Of a stretch of DNA of 37,327 nucleotides, positions 25,061 to 32,390 are shown piece after piece. Origin of the DNA: Pseudomonadota bacterium (GTDB lineage: Bacteria > Pseudomonadota > Gammaproteobacteria > Steroidobacterales > Steroidobacteraceae). Location of the stretch: NCBI GenBank assembly GCA_021850555.1, contig JAJZLX010000447.1:1-37327 (forward strand), written 5' to 3'. Both the position numbers and the translations under genes were made by a program. The notes under the pieces are model-generated. The model saw nothing but the letters and a program-made list of their open reading frames with translations, made no database searches and was not told where the DNA came from. Positions within the stretch are counted from its first letter, which is position 1; each line of letters opens with the position of its first letter.

Positions 25061-25654
25061 TCAGATTCGGTGTTGGAGAGCGGTCTGCGCGCCGATGACG
25101 GCGGGGTCGAAGGCCGGACGCGACAGAATGCGCCGCACGAGCGGCGCGAAGTGCTCGAGGGACCGCGTCGGGTAATCCGGATCGAAAGCCGCCTGGTCCC
25201 ATCGCTCGCAGAACCGGACACAACTGTCGTAACAGGGGTGGTCACGGTAGGCCGCCCGCAGCTCCGGGTCTTCGCCGAGAAAATGTCCGTAATAGATCTT
25301 CTGGAAGAGGCCGTGATGCTCCACCACCCAGGTCACTTCGGCCCTCACATAGGGGCGAATGATCTCGGCGGCGTAGCGGGAATGATTCTCCGGGGCGAGC
25401 TGGTCGCCCAGGTCGTGCAGCAGCGCCCCGAACACCATCTCCTCGTCAGCGTCATCCGCCTCGGCCCGCGTCGCGGCCTGCAAAGAGTGCTCCAGGCGCG
25501 TGACCTGATAGCCGCCCAGACCGTCATCGAGCCCCTGCAGCGCGGCGAAGATGCGCTCAGGCAGCTGCTCGACATAGCCTCGCTCGAGCCGGCTCAGGAA
25601 GGCGTATTCGGCCTTCGTCCCATCCTTCATCTGTCGGAAACGGACGGCACGCAT
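25061..25654 (-). CDS. TmpB/PhnZ-like HD-domain mixed-valent diiron oxygenase
   Basis: 197 aa with GGGAG 5 nt before the ATG. The HD-domain ligand set of PhnZ/TmpB/MIOX-type oxygenases is visible in order: His56 in LEHSLQ, His80-Asp81 in LLHDLGD, His91 in ENHSRYAAEIIRPYV, His113 or His114 in VEHHGLFQ, and Asp153 in ERWDQAAFDPDY. The H56-H80 spacing of 24 matches PhnZ H34-H58. Where PhnZ has Glu27, which helps bind the 2-aminoethyl group, this protein appears to have Tyr49. That would suit a quaternary ammonium substrate better than a primary amine, but the alignment is by eye. TmpB cleaves (R)-1-hydroxy-2-(trimethylammonio)ethylphosphonate to glycine betaine and phosphate. The gene opens the operon, ahead of the GntR and TmpA-like genes. 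Confidence 0.85.
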   Translation of the reverse strand: MRAVRFRQMKDGTKAEYAFLSRLERGYVEQLPERIFAALQGLDDGLGGYQVTRLEHSLQAATRAEADDADEEMVFGALLHDLGDQLAPENHSRYAAEIIRPYVRAEVTWVVEHHGLFQKIYYGHFLGEDPELRAAYRDHPCYDSCVRFCERWDQAAFDPDYPTRSLEHFAPLVRRILSRPAFDPAVIGAQTALQHRI

Positions 25655-25675
25655 GACGGCTCCCGTGTTTTGGGC

Positions 25676-25709
25676 ATTCCAGCAGGCCAATTGCTGATTG
25701 TCAACAATC
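25676..25709 (-). promoter_or_regulatory. Promoter and operator dyad of the TmpB-GntR-TmpA operon
   Basis: On the minus strand a consensus -35 TTGACA (25704-25699) is followed by a 17-bp spacer and an extended -10, TGC-TGGAAT (hexamer 25681-25676). Transcription should start near 25669, about 15 nt before the tmpB-like ATG. The -35 box lies inside a perfect 14-bp palindrome-like dyad, GATTGT-CA-ACAATC (25696-25709), of the type bound by FadR-subfamily GntR proteins. Binding there would block RNA polymerase, so the GntR protein is predicted to repress its own operon. Confidence 0.65.
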
Positions 25710-25742
25710 TGCGATGCGAAGGTCGATCGATGCCGTCAGCCT

Positions 25743-25780
25743 CTTCGCAGGGCGGACCCGACACGCTTCGACCTGCGAAG
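25743..25780. repeat. Inverted repeat between the Tmp-like operon and the glycosyltransferase gene
   Basis: Perfect 9-bp arms CTTCGCAGG (25743-25751) and CCTGCGAAG (25772-25780) separated by 20 nt; a shorter alternative hairpin GCTTCG/CGAAGC overlaps the right arm. It lies in a divergent intergenic region upstream of both genes, so it is not a terminator of either. It may be a second regulator site or a cruciform. Confidence 0.4.
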
Positions 25781-25896
25781 CGGCCGTTAACCGGACTGCA
25801 ACATGCTCAATTTAAAGTATCCCATTGAATCAGCTCAGGTTAATCGGACGCAGGACCGAATCCGCCTGACCGTGGCCAAAGCAAGCTCTGCGGACG

Positions 25897-27741
25897 GTGC
25901 TCAAGATTCATTCCCTCACTCGCCATGTGCCTCGCGCCCTGTTCGCGGTGAGTTCGCTCGGCCTCGGGCACGCGACTCGCTCGCTCGTGGTCATTCGCGA
26001 ATACCTGAGGCGCGGCTACTCCGTCACTGTCATTTCCGCTGGCAACGCGCTGGCGTTCCTGCGCCTGGAGCTCGAGGGAGAATCCGCCGTGCAGCTCAGG
26101 GACATGCCCGATTATCCCCCGCTCGAGCGCGGCAGCGGCTGGCGCCTGTACTGCTATCTGGCGATAGACCTGCTCAAGACCTGGCGGCTGATCGCGCGCG
26201 AGCATCGAGAAGTGCGCGCGATGGCGGCGGACTATGACTTCATCTTCAGTGACGGCCGCTACGGCTTCCACAGCCCCTGGACACCGTCGTTCATTCTCTC
26301 GCACCAGATCGCCTTCCTGCCGCCCAAGGGGCTGCGCGAGGCCTCCTGGCTGACCGAGCACGTCAATTTAGCCGCCCTGCGCAAATTCGACTGTCTGCTC
26401 ATTCCGGACTATCCGTACCCCAATGCCAATCTGGCCGGCAACCTGGCCCATTCGCACAATCTGCACCGTTGTCCGCACTGCCACGTCGGCATTCTCTCCT
26501 CCTATCCTCACCTCGGCCTGCCGCAAGACATCGACTACCTTTTCATCATCAGCGGCTACCTGCTGGAGCACAAGGACTCGTTCGTGCGCCAGCTGCTCGG
26601 GCAGGCCACCGAATTGCCCGGGCGCAAGGCGTTCATTCTCGGCGACGCGGACGCGGACGCGGCCCTGTACGACACTTTTCGGCGCGACGATCTCGAAATT
26701 CATGCCGTCGCAAGCGGCGCGCTGCGCCAGGAGCTGTTCGAGCGAGCGCGCTGCGTCGTGTCCCGCGCCGGCTATACCACGATCATGGACCTCGTGGAGC
26801 ACGGCAAGCGCGCGTTGCTCGTTCCTACACCCAACCAGACCGAACAGGAGTATCTCGCCTATCACCTGGGCAGTCTCGGGCACTTCGTCAGTCGCGAACA
26901 AAGCGACCGGGATCTGTTGCCGGCGCTGCGCGACTGCGCGCGCACGCGTGCGTTCGAGCCGCCCTGGCGCACGGCGGAATCCGTACGCCGCCTGACGGAA
27001 AGGATCGAGCCGCACCTGCACAAGAATTTCATCAGCGTGATCGTCCCGGCCCACAACGAAGAGAAGGAGCTCGCGCCGACGCTGCGCGCCGTGCTCGATC
27101 AGAGATATCCGGCCGATCGGATGGAAATCATCGTGGTCGAGAACGGCTCGAGCGATGCGACCGCCGAGATCGCCCGGCGCATCGCCAGCGATCCGGCCGC
27201 GGCCGGGAGGCTGCACGTCCTGCACAGCGAGCGCGGGGTCTCACGCGCCAAGAACGCCGGCTTGAGAGCGGTCTCGCCGGATTCCGACTGGGTCGTCCTC
27301 TGCGATGCCGATACCCGCCTCGGCCCGCACTTTCTGCATCACCTCAACACCTGGCTCAACCGGCACGGCCAGGACGGCTTGAGCATCGGCACCACCGCCG
27401 TCCGTCCCCATCCCGGGAACCGCCTGTACGCACGCGCCTGGTTCGTACTCTACGATTGGATCCATCGGCTGACCCGAAGCTCATACTCCATCCAGATCGC
27501 GCGCACACCCATCGCCCGTGGCATCGGCTTTCGCGAGCAGCTGCAATTCGCGGAAGACCTTGAATTCATACATGAGTGCCGCCGCTATGGGCGCTTTTTC
27601 TTCCTGCCCACCGACCAGGTCGGCACCTCGACGCGGCGGTTCGAGGCGCGCGGCTACCTGCGCCAGGGCCTGCGCTGGCTCATCGAGGCAGCGCTGCCGC
27701 TGCGCTACAAGCTGCACCGCACATACGATGTCATCCGCTGA
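25897..27741 (+). CDS. Two-domain glycosyltransferase: GT-B (MurG/MJ1255-like) fused to GT2
   Basis: 614 aa. I use the GTG at 25897; a GTG ten codons later is possible. The first ~360 residues form a GT-B glycosyltransferase of the GT28/MJ1255 type, with a glycine-rich start SSLGLGHATRS, a central CPHCHVGIL, and the nucleotide-sugar-binding half SRAGYTTIMDLVEHGKRALL (around 288-307), followed by PTPNQTEQEYLAYHL. From about residue 375 a GT-A family 2 domain begins (NFISVIVPAHNEEKELAPTL), with VVENGSSDATAEIA and the metal-binding DAD near residue 470 in WVVLCDADTRLG. It likely transfers two sugars or makes a disaccharide on a membrane or secondary-metabolite acceptor. The DedA gene overlaps its end by 14 bp, suggesting a lipid-linked product. 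Confidence 0.82.
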   Translation: MLKIHSLTRHVPRALFAVSSLGLGHATRSLVVIREYLRRGYSVTVISAGNALAFLRLELEGESAVQLRDMPDYPPLERGSGWRLYCYLAIDLLKTWRLIAREHREVRAMAADYDFIFSDGRYGFHSPWTPSFILSHQIAFLPPKGLREASWLTEHVNLAALRKFDCLLIPDYPYPNANLAGNLAHSHNLHRCPHCHVGILSSYPHLGLPQDIDYLFIISGYLLEHKDSFVRQLLGQATELPGRKAFILGDADADAALYDTFRRDDLEIHAVASGALRQELFERARCVVSRAGYTTIMDLVEHGKRALLVPTPNQTEQEYLAYHLGSLGHFVSREQSDRDLLPALRDCARTRAFEPPWRTAESVRRLTERIEPHLHKNFISVIVPAHNEEKELAPTLRAVLDQRYPADRMEIIVVENGSSDATAEIARRIASDPAAAGRLHVLHSERGVSRAKNAGLRAVSPDSDWVVLCDADTRLGPHFLHHLNTWLNRHGQDGLSIGTTAVRPHPGNRLYARAWFVLYDWIHRLTRSSYSIQIARTPIARGIGFREQLQFAEDLEFIHECRRYGRFFFLPTDQVGTSTRRFEARGYLRQGLRWLIEAALPLRYKLHRTYDVIR

Positions 27742-28387
27742 TTACGACTCCGTTCGGCGGCTGCTCGCCTTCCTGGGCGCGCACCGCCAATGGGCCTATC
27801 TGGTGCTCTTTCTCGGTGCGTACTTCGAGACGGTGGTGCCCTTCTCCCTGTTCGTACTGGGCGAAGTTTTCTTTCTGAGCGGCGCGCTGCTCGCCGGCAT
27901 GGGCACCTTGGACCTATGGGCTGTCGCGGCGGCGCTCTTTGGCGGCGGCATCCTCGGCGACAATTCCAGCTACTGGATGGGGCGCCACTGCGGTGCCGGA
28001 CTGTTCGAGCGCCTGGCGCACTGGCCGGTGATCGGGCCCCTGGTGCACCCTGAAAGCTATCAAAAGGGCGTCGAGTTCTTCCGCAGGCGAGGCGCCATGG
28101 CGGTCTTCACCGCCCGGCTGAGCGGTCCGCTCTCGTGGGTCACGCCGGCTCTGGCGGGCATGTTCCGCCTGAACTATCTCACCTTCTTACGCTTCAACAC
28201 GCCCGCCGTCATCATCGGCATCAGCGAGTTCGTGCTCACGGGCTATTTCTTCGGCAGCCACCTCAGCGCCATTGGCGCCTGGCTCGATGATTGCGCTCCG
28301 GCCGCCGCACTCGCCGTCGCGGGCCTGATCGCCTTTGGCCTTCTCGTGCGACTGCGGCGCGGCAGGCCGCAGCGCACCCGAACCTGA
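27728..28387 (+). CDS. DedA family integral membrane protein
   Basis: 219 aa. The ATG at 27728 lies inside the glycosyltransferase gene (14-bp overlap). The DedA/SNARE-associated domain shows the membrane-dipping FETVVPFSLFVLGEVFFL block, GGGILGDNSSYWMGRHCG, an amphipathic FFRRRGAMAVFTARL with the family's conserved arginine, and GPLSWVTPALAGMFRLNYLTF. The C-terminus has one more helix and a basic tail. DedA proteins are flippases or scramblases for undecaprenyl phosphate or phospholipids in several bacteria. Coupling to a two-domain glycosyltransferase makes a lipid-carrier or envelope-glycan role plausible, though this is inference. Confidence 0.88.
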   Translation: MSSADYDSVRRLLAFLGAHRQWAYLVLFLGAYFETVVPFSLFVLGEVFFLSGALLAGMGTLDLWAVAAALFGGGILGDNSSYWMGRHCGAGLFERLAHWPVIGPLVHPESYQKGVEFFRRRGAMAVFTARLSGPLSWVTPALAGMFRLNYLTFLRFNTPAVIIGISEFVLTGYFFGSHLSAIGAWLDDCAPAAALAVAGLIAFGLLVRLRRGRPQRTRT

Positions 28388-28399
28388 GCGCGGCTCCCG

Positions 28400-28537
28400 T
28401 CAGCGCGCCTCGAGCAGCCTGCTGTGAGAGCCGGTCGCCTCAGCCTGCGCGTGCTCATCCTCCTCCCGCTGCCAATCGCGCAGAAATGCCGCGAATTTGG
28501 GCGCCGGCGGACCATCGCGGTGCGCAATGTACCGGCT
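28400..28537 (-). pseudogene. C-terminal fragment of a LysR-type regulator (tentative)
   Basis: An open stretch of about 44 codons with no start codon, bounded upstream by an in-frame TGA. It reads YIAHRDGPPAPKFAAFLRDW and then QREEDEHAQ before a TGA at 28400. The PPAPKFAAFLRDW run resembles the end of GcvA-type LysR proteins, where a Pro-Lys-x-x-A-F-R-D-W segment closes the effector domain. The upstream ~250 codons are absent; the NTF2-like gene occupies that side. I regard it as the tail of a deleted gene. The assignment is weak because the fragment is short. Confidence 0.3.
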
Positions 28538-28547
28538 TCAGGCGCGC

Positions 28548-29030
28548 TCACGAGGCGCCCAGGCGGATGGCCGACAGATAACTTGCCAGCATCTTCGGGT
28601 CCTCGATTGAGCCGTGGTGGTGGATCTGACGCCAGCAGTCGCCGATGCGCCGAAAGATCCGGGTCGTGCGTATCGCAAGATCGAGCCTCTCGTCGCCGCG
28701 ACCGAGATGGCCGCGTTCCCGGCCGACCACCCAGTACACGTCCGCCGCACTGTGCTCGGTATAGTCCCAGAATTCAAAGAAATAGGTCCAGCGAGTCTGG
28801 AACAGGCGCTCGTAGACCGCGCGGATCTCGGGCCACCCCCGCTTGATGCCTCCGAGGGGGTTATCCATCGCCGCCTCCTCGGAATCCTCCCAAGTCCGCG
28901 CCATCAGGGCGAGATCGCGGCAATTGAGCGCGCAATAGAACTGCACGAGCCCGTGACGGGGCTGAGTCGGATCTGCGATCTGTTCGCGGCCGGTCACCGG
29001 CTCTTGAACGGGTGCAATACGGTTTGACAT
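28548..29030 (-). CDS. NTF2-like / SnoaL-fold protein
   Basis: 160 aa. AGGAGG seven bases before the ATG at 29030 gives a very strong ribosome binding site and rejects longer in-frame starts. The sequence has the NTF2-like cone fold pattern: an N-terminal helix QPRHGLVQFYCALNCRDLAL, AMDNPLGGIKRGWPEIRAVY as the second helix region, then strands WTYFFEFWDYTEHSAADVYW, AIRTTRIFRRIGDCWRQIHH and a terminal helix LASYLSAIRLG. The last two strands match the YybH/SnoaL-type ending (R-x-G-x-W-R-I-x-H-x-H). Members are small-molecule isomerases, dehydratases or unclassified. It is divergent from the AraC-type regulator, which may control it. Confidence 0.75.
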   Translation of the reverse strand: MSNRIAPVQEPVTGREQIADPTQPRHGLVQFYCALNCRDLALMARTWEDSEEAAMDNPLGGIKRGWPEIRAVYERLFQTRWTYFFEFWDYTEHSAADVYWVVGRERGHLGRGDERLDLAIRTTRIFRRIGDCWRQIHHHGSIEDPKMLASYLSAIRLGAS

Positions 29031-29117
29031 GAGTCCTCCTTCGCCGAAGTCATCCCGATCAGTGCAGACGGGCAGCTCCTCGGAACTCAGCGTAGCGATT
29101 CCCGGGGAAAGCCTGTA

Positions 29118-30155
29118 GTGGCATACTTGCCTTGTATAAGGTCGTTCCTGCCAAATGTGGAGGCCCCTCTGCGAATCGCGGTGCTGCTGAGCGATGAGTC
29201 TTCTCTTCCCGCGGCCCTGCTGTTCCGGGCTGTCTTCGAGCGTGCGAATCGGATGCTCTCCGGTCACCGCTACCGCATGGAGCTCGTGAGCGCGGCGACC
29301 CTGCGCCCCAGGGCAAAGGATGTCCGGGTGATTACCCGCCGGATGCGCGGCCGGTACGACTATCTGGTTGTGACGCCGTACGATGGAATCGACGAGCACT
29401 GGCGGCCCGATCCGCGCGATGTCGCCCTGGTCAGACGCCAGCATGCGCACGGCGACATCCTCGCCTCCGCTTGCCTCGGCGCCCTGACGCTGGCGGAGGC
29501 GGGCGTGCTCGACGGCCGGGAAGCCACGACGCACTGGAGCTGGGACAGGGAGGTCCGCGCCCGCTACCCGCAGGTCGCCTGGAACACGCGCCGGATCCTC
29601 TGTGATCAGCGAGCGGTGATCACCGCCGGGGGGTATCTCGCAGCCGTGGACCTCGGGTTACACATCGTTGCGGCGACGAGCTCCCCGCAGACCGCCCGCA
29701 GCCTCGGACAGATGATGCTGGCGGACAGCGCACGCCAGCACCAGTCGCTTTACGCTCTCAGGCTCGCCGCCGCCCCGCTCGGGCGCGGCGCTCTGCCCGA
29801 CATCGAGGAGTGGCTCGAGCGCCGGCTGAGGTCGGCGCCTACCTCGACGGACATGGCACGCCACTGCAACATGAGCCTGCGCTCCTTCCACCGCAGGTTC
29901 CGCGAAGCCTACGGCATCACGCCGCGCAAGTTCCTTCAATTGAAGCGGATCGAGGTCGTCCGCAGACAACTTGCCGCAGGCGCTCGAAGCATCGAGCAGA
30001 TCCTGCAGGATGTCGGGGTGGGCGATGCGACCTCATTTCGCCGCATCTTCCATCGAGAGCTCGGGCTGTCACCCGCGGAATATCGCCGGCAGTGCCGGAC
30101 CGCGGCGGCCGCGGCGCACCCCTGGGTGCGCGACACGCACAGGACCGACAGGTAA
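29118..30155 (+). CDS. GlxA-type AraC-family regulator (DJ-1/PfpI + AraC HTH)
   Basis: 345 aa from a GTG at 29118 (GGGGA upstream); a GTG at 29157, which removes 13 residues, is an alternative. The N-terminal DJ-1/PfpI-like domain (~18-200) has the nucleophile-elbow cysteine Cys119 in SACLGALTLAEAGVLDG followed by EATTHW, exactly the GlxA-type pattern. The C-terminal AraC HTH (~240-330) has MARHCNMSLRSFHRRFREAYG and the second helix pair ending SFRRIFHRELGLSPAEYRR. Relatives such as GbdR and CdhR sense quaternary ammonium compounds, but the ligand here is unknown. It sits between a divergent NTF2-like gene and a downstream APC permease, its likely targets. Confidence 0.88.
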   Translation: MAYLPCIRSFLPNVEAPLRIAVLLSDESSLPAALLFRAVFERANRMLSGHRYRMELVSAATLRPRAKDVRVITRRMRGRYDYLVVTPYDGIDEHWRPDPRDVALVRRQHAHGDILASACLGALTLAEAGVLDGREATTHWSWDREVRARYPQVAWNTRRILCDQRAVITAGGYLAAVDLGLHIVAATSSPQTARSLGQMMLADSARQHQSLYALRLAAAPLGRGALPDIEEWLERRLRSAPTSTDMARHCNMSLRSFHRRFREAYGITPRKFLQLKRIEVVRRQLAAGARSIEQILQDVGVGDATSFRRIFHRELGLSPAEYRRQCRTAAAAAHPWVRDTHRTDR

Positions 30156-30295
30156 GATGAGCACAGGCGATCCCTGCGCCTACCCGGGCGGCAGAGTCTG
30201 CACAGCAAACGAACAGATCCCCCATCACGAGCCTGGCCGTGGCCGCCGCCTGTGGCCCCGCGGCCGAACGCCGTCGTGAGCACTTCCAGGTACGT

Positions 30296-31672
30296 ATGAG
30301 CGACAAGCTGAAAGCCAACTCACTCTCGTTCTTCGAATCGATCATCATGGGCGTGGCCGGCAGCGCGCCCGGCTTCTCGATCGCGGTCGCGATCTCGGGC
30401 CTGTTGGCGACTGCCGGCTTCTTCTCGCCGAACGCCGTGCTGGTTTTCGCGCTGCCGATGCTCGGTGTCGCGCTCGCCTACAAGGGTCTCAACCGGAAGT
30501 TCCCGAACGCCGGCGCCGCCTACGAGTGGACCAAGGTCGGCTTCGGCAAGCTTCCCGGTTACTTCTCCGGCTGGGCGCTCCTGGTCGCATCGATGGTCTT
30601 CATGGTCACCGGCAGCGTGCCTCTCGGGACCGCGACGATCGATCTGGTCGATCCTTTTTTGGCGAGCCACGTGCTGCTCACGACCGGCATCGGAGCGATC
30701 TGGTTCGTCGGCATCGGGCTCGTGCTGATCTCCGGAATCGAAATCACCAGCAGAGTGCAGGTCGTCATGAGCGCGGTCGAGCTGCTGATCCTGTTCGCGA
30801 TCTGCCTTGCCGCCTTCGTGCGCACGGCGACCGGGCACGCGGTCAATCCGTTCTCCTGGAGCTGGTTCGGTTTTCAATACTCGCGCGCGAGCTTCGCATC
30901 CTCCGCACTGATCGTCGTGTTCCTTTATTGGGGGTGGGACGTCACCGCGAATCTTTCCGAGGAGACCCGCAACGACCGCCCGAACGCCGCCGGCAACGGC
31001 GGCTTCCTGAGCGTGCTCGTGACGATCGCAGCGTTCGCCGCGTTCACGGCGGCGACGCTGATGTTGTTCTCGCTTCACGACGCCTCGGGCTTTTCCGACA
31101 ATCTGATCTATGACGTCGCCATCGCGGCGGGCCTGGGCAGGATGGGCGGCTACGCCGCTGCGCTTGCGCTGATCCTCTCCAGCATAGCCACGCTGGAGAC
31201 GACGATGTTGCAGTTCTCACGAACGCTGTTTGCAATGGGGCGCGACCGGGCCTTGCCCGGCTACTTTGGGAAGGTACACGCACGCACCGTCACGCCAGTG
31301 CGCACGATGTACCTGCTGCTCGCGGTCGGCCTCGCGGCGATTTTCGCCTCGAGCTTCCTGCCGTCGATCGACTCGATCCTCGCCGATTCGGTCAATGCGA
31401 TCGCCGTCCAGGTTTCCTGCTATTACGGATTCGCGGGCCTCGTCTGCGCCTGGCTGTACAGGGACAGTTATCGGGAATCCCCCGCGACATTCCTGCAATA
31501 CGCGGTTGCGCCCGCTCTCAGCGCGATCGCGCTCGTCACATTGGGGATCTACGCGATCTCGACGTTCAACACGACCACCCGGATCGTCGGCATTGGCGGC
31601 CTGATCGCTGGAATCCTCTTCTTCCGCCCCGGGGGATATCGGCGCGTTGCGGCAGCGGTGTCCGTCTCCTGA
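30296..31672 (+). CDS. APC-superfamily amino acid/amine permease
   Basis: 458 aa. The ATG at 30296 has AGG a few bases upstream. About twelve membrane helices start with SFFESIIMGVAGSAPGFSIA, whose G-S-x-x-G-like unwound helix 1 is characteristic of APC transporters. Next come AGAAYEWTKVGFGKLPGYFS, where family members have the conserved AY-W-x-x-x-x-G pattern, and WGWDVTANLSEETRNDRPNA, the helix 6 and loop signature. It should be a cytoplasmic-membrane proton- or sodium-coupled importer or exchanger for an amino acid or amine. It lies 140 bp downstream of the AraC-type regulator in the same direction and is a natural target of it. Confidence 0.88.
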   Translation: MSDKLKANSLSFFESIIMGVAGSAPGFSIAVAISGLLATAGFFSPNAVLVFALPMLGVALAYKGLNRKFPNAGAAYEWTKVGFGKLPGYFSGWALLVASMVFMVTGSVPLGTATIDLVDPFLASHVLLTTGIGAIWFVGIGLVLISGIEITSRVQVVMSAVELLILFAICLAAFVRTATGHAVNPFSWSWFGFQYSRASFASSALIVVFLYWGWDVTANLSEETRNDRPNAAGNGGFLSVLVTIAAFAAFTAATLMLFSLHDASGFSDNLIYDVAIAAGLGRMGGYAAALALILSSIATLETTMLQFSRTLFAMGRDRALPGYFGKVHARTVTPVRTMYLLLAVGLAAIFASSFLPSIDSILADSVNAIAVQVSCYYGFAGLVCAWLYRDSYRESPATFLQYAVAPALSAIALVTLGIYAISTFNTTTRIVGIGGLIAGILFFRPGGYRRVAAAVSVS

Positions 31673-31734
31673 CACGCGCCGCGGTTCGCAGCGGCGTCCG
31701 GCCCCCGGGGACGCGAGAGCCCAGAGCGGGGGGA

Positions 31735-31766
31735 GGGACCGGCCCGATCACGATCGAGCCGGTCCC
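31735..31766. terminator. Hairpin between convergent APC permease and Dps genes
   Basis: Perfect 9-bp stem GGGACCGGC / GCCGGTCCC with a 14-nt loop that itself contains GATC-AC-GATC. It lies between two convergent genes (stops at 31672 and 31806). No U tract follows on either strand, so it could act only as a weak or Rho-assisted bidirectional terminator. Confidence 0.5.
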
Positions 31767-31805
31767 TTCGCAACCACCAACGGGAAAACGCGCGGGACGG
31801 CCAGA

Positions 31806-32315
31806 CTACTCCGCGTGGCGCGTCGCCTCGAAGAGAAACCACGTTCGGCGCTCCGCCTCGTCAATCCATACCTCGAGCAGGCTGGCCGTGGCGACGTCCC
31901 CATGCTCCTCGCAAACGCCATGGAGTTGACGCATGGAAGAAGCGAGCTGCTTGTTGTCATCCCGCAGCTCCGACAGCATGTCTCGAGGCGTGACGAACGC
32001 CGCGTCATTGTCACGCAACCGCTGCAGCTTCGTGATGTGTCCGATCGAGCGCAACGTCGTACCGCCGATCTTGCGCGCGCGCTCCGCGATGGAATCAGTG
32101 ATCTCGTAAATCTGTGTCGCCTGCTCGTCGAGCAGCAGATGATAGTCGCGAAAATGCGGGCCTGACATGTGCCAGTGGAAATTCTTCGTCTTGATATACA
32201 GCGCGAACACATCCGCGAGCAACGCAGTGAGGGCCGGCGGAATATCCCTGATCGCCTCCGGCGAAAGGCCGGATGGCGTATCGAGAGCGGCAGTCTTTCT
32301 GGCTTCTTTGTCCAT
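31806..32315 (-). CDS. dps: Dps-family DNA-protecting ferritin-like protein
   Basis: 169 aa. The inter-subunit ferroxidase site is complete and correctly spaced: His47 in NFHWHMSG, His59, Asp63, Asp74 and Glu78 (E. coli Dps H51, H63, D67, D78, E82). The N-terminal MDKEARKTAALDTP tail contains three lysine or arginine residues that may contact DNA. Dps forms 12-mers that oxidise and store iron with hydrogen peroxide and protect DNA in stress or stationary phase. AGGA lies 8 nt before the start. The OsmC-type gene is 75 bp upstream on the same strand, making a small peroxide-defence group. Confidence 0.95.
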   Translation of the reverse strand: MDKEARKTAALDTPSGLSPEAIRDIPPALTALLADVFALYIKTKNFHWHMSGPHFRDYHLLLDEQATQIYEITDSIAERARKIGGTTLRSIGHITKLQRLRDNDAAFVTPRDMLSELRDDNKQLASSMRQLHGVCEEHGDVATASLLEVWIDEAERRTWFLFEATRHAE

Positions 32316-32390
32316 CGCGAGGATCCTCTCGGTTGATTGGCTCAGCGCTTGTATGGATGCTGGCGGAGCATCTTAGCGCGGCAGGCATTT

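Noticed and set aside
30157..30279. A 40-codon plus-strand ORF (MSTGDPCAYPGG...) between the AraC-type regulator and the APC permease.
   Set aside because: The ribosome binding site is poor, it has no conserved look, and it ends in an Arg-rich run typical of chance frames.
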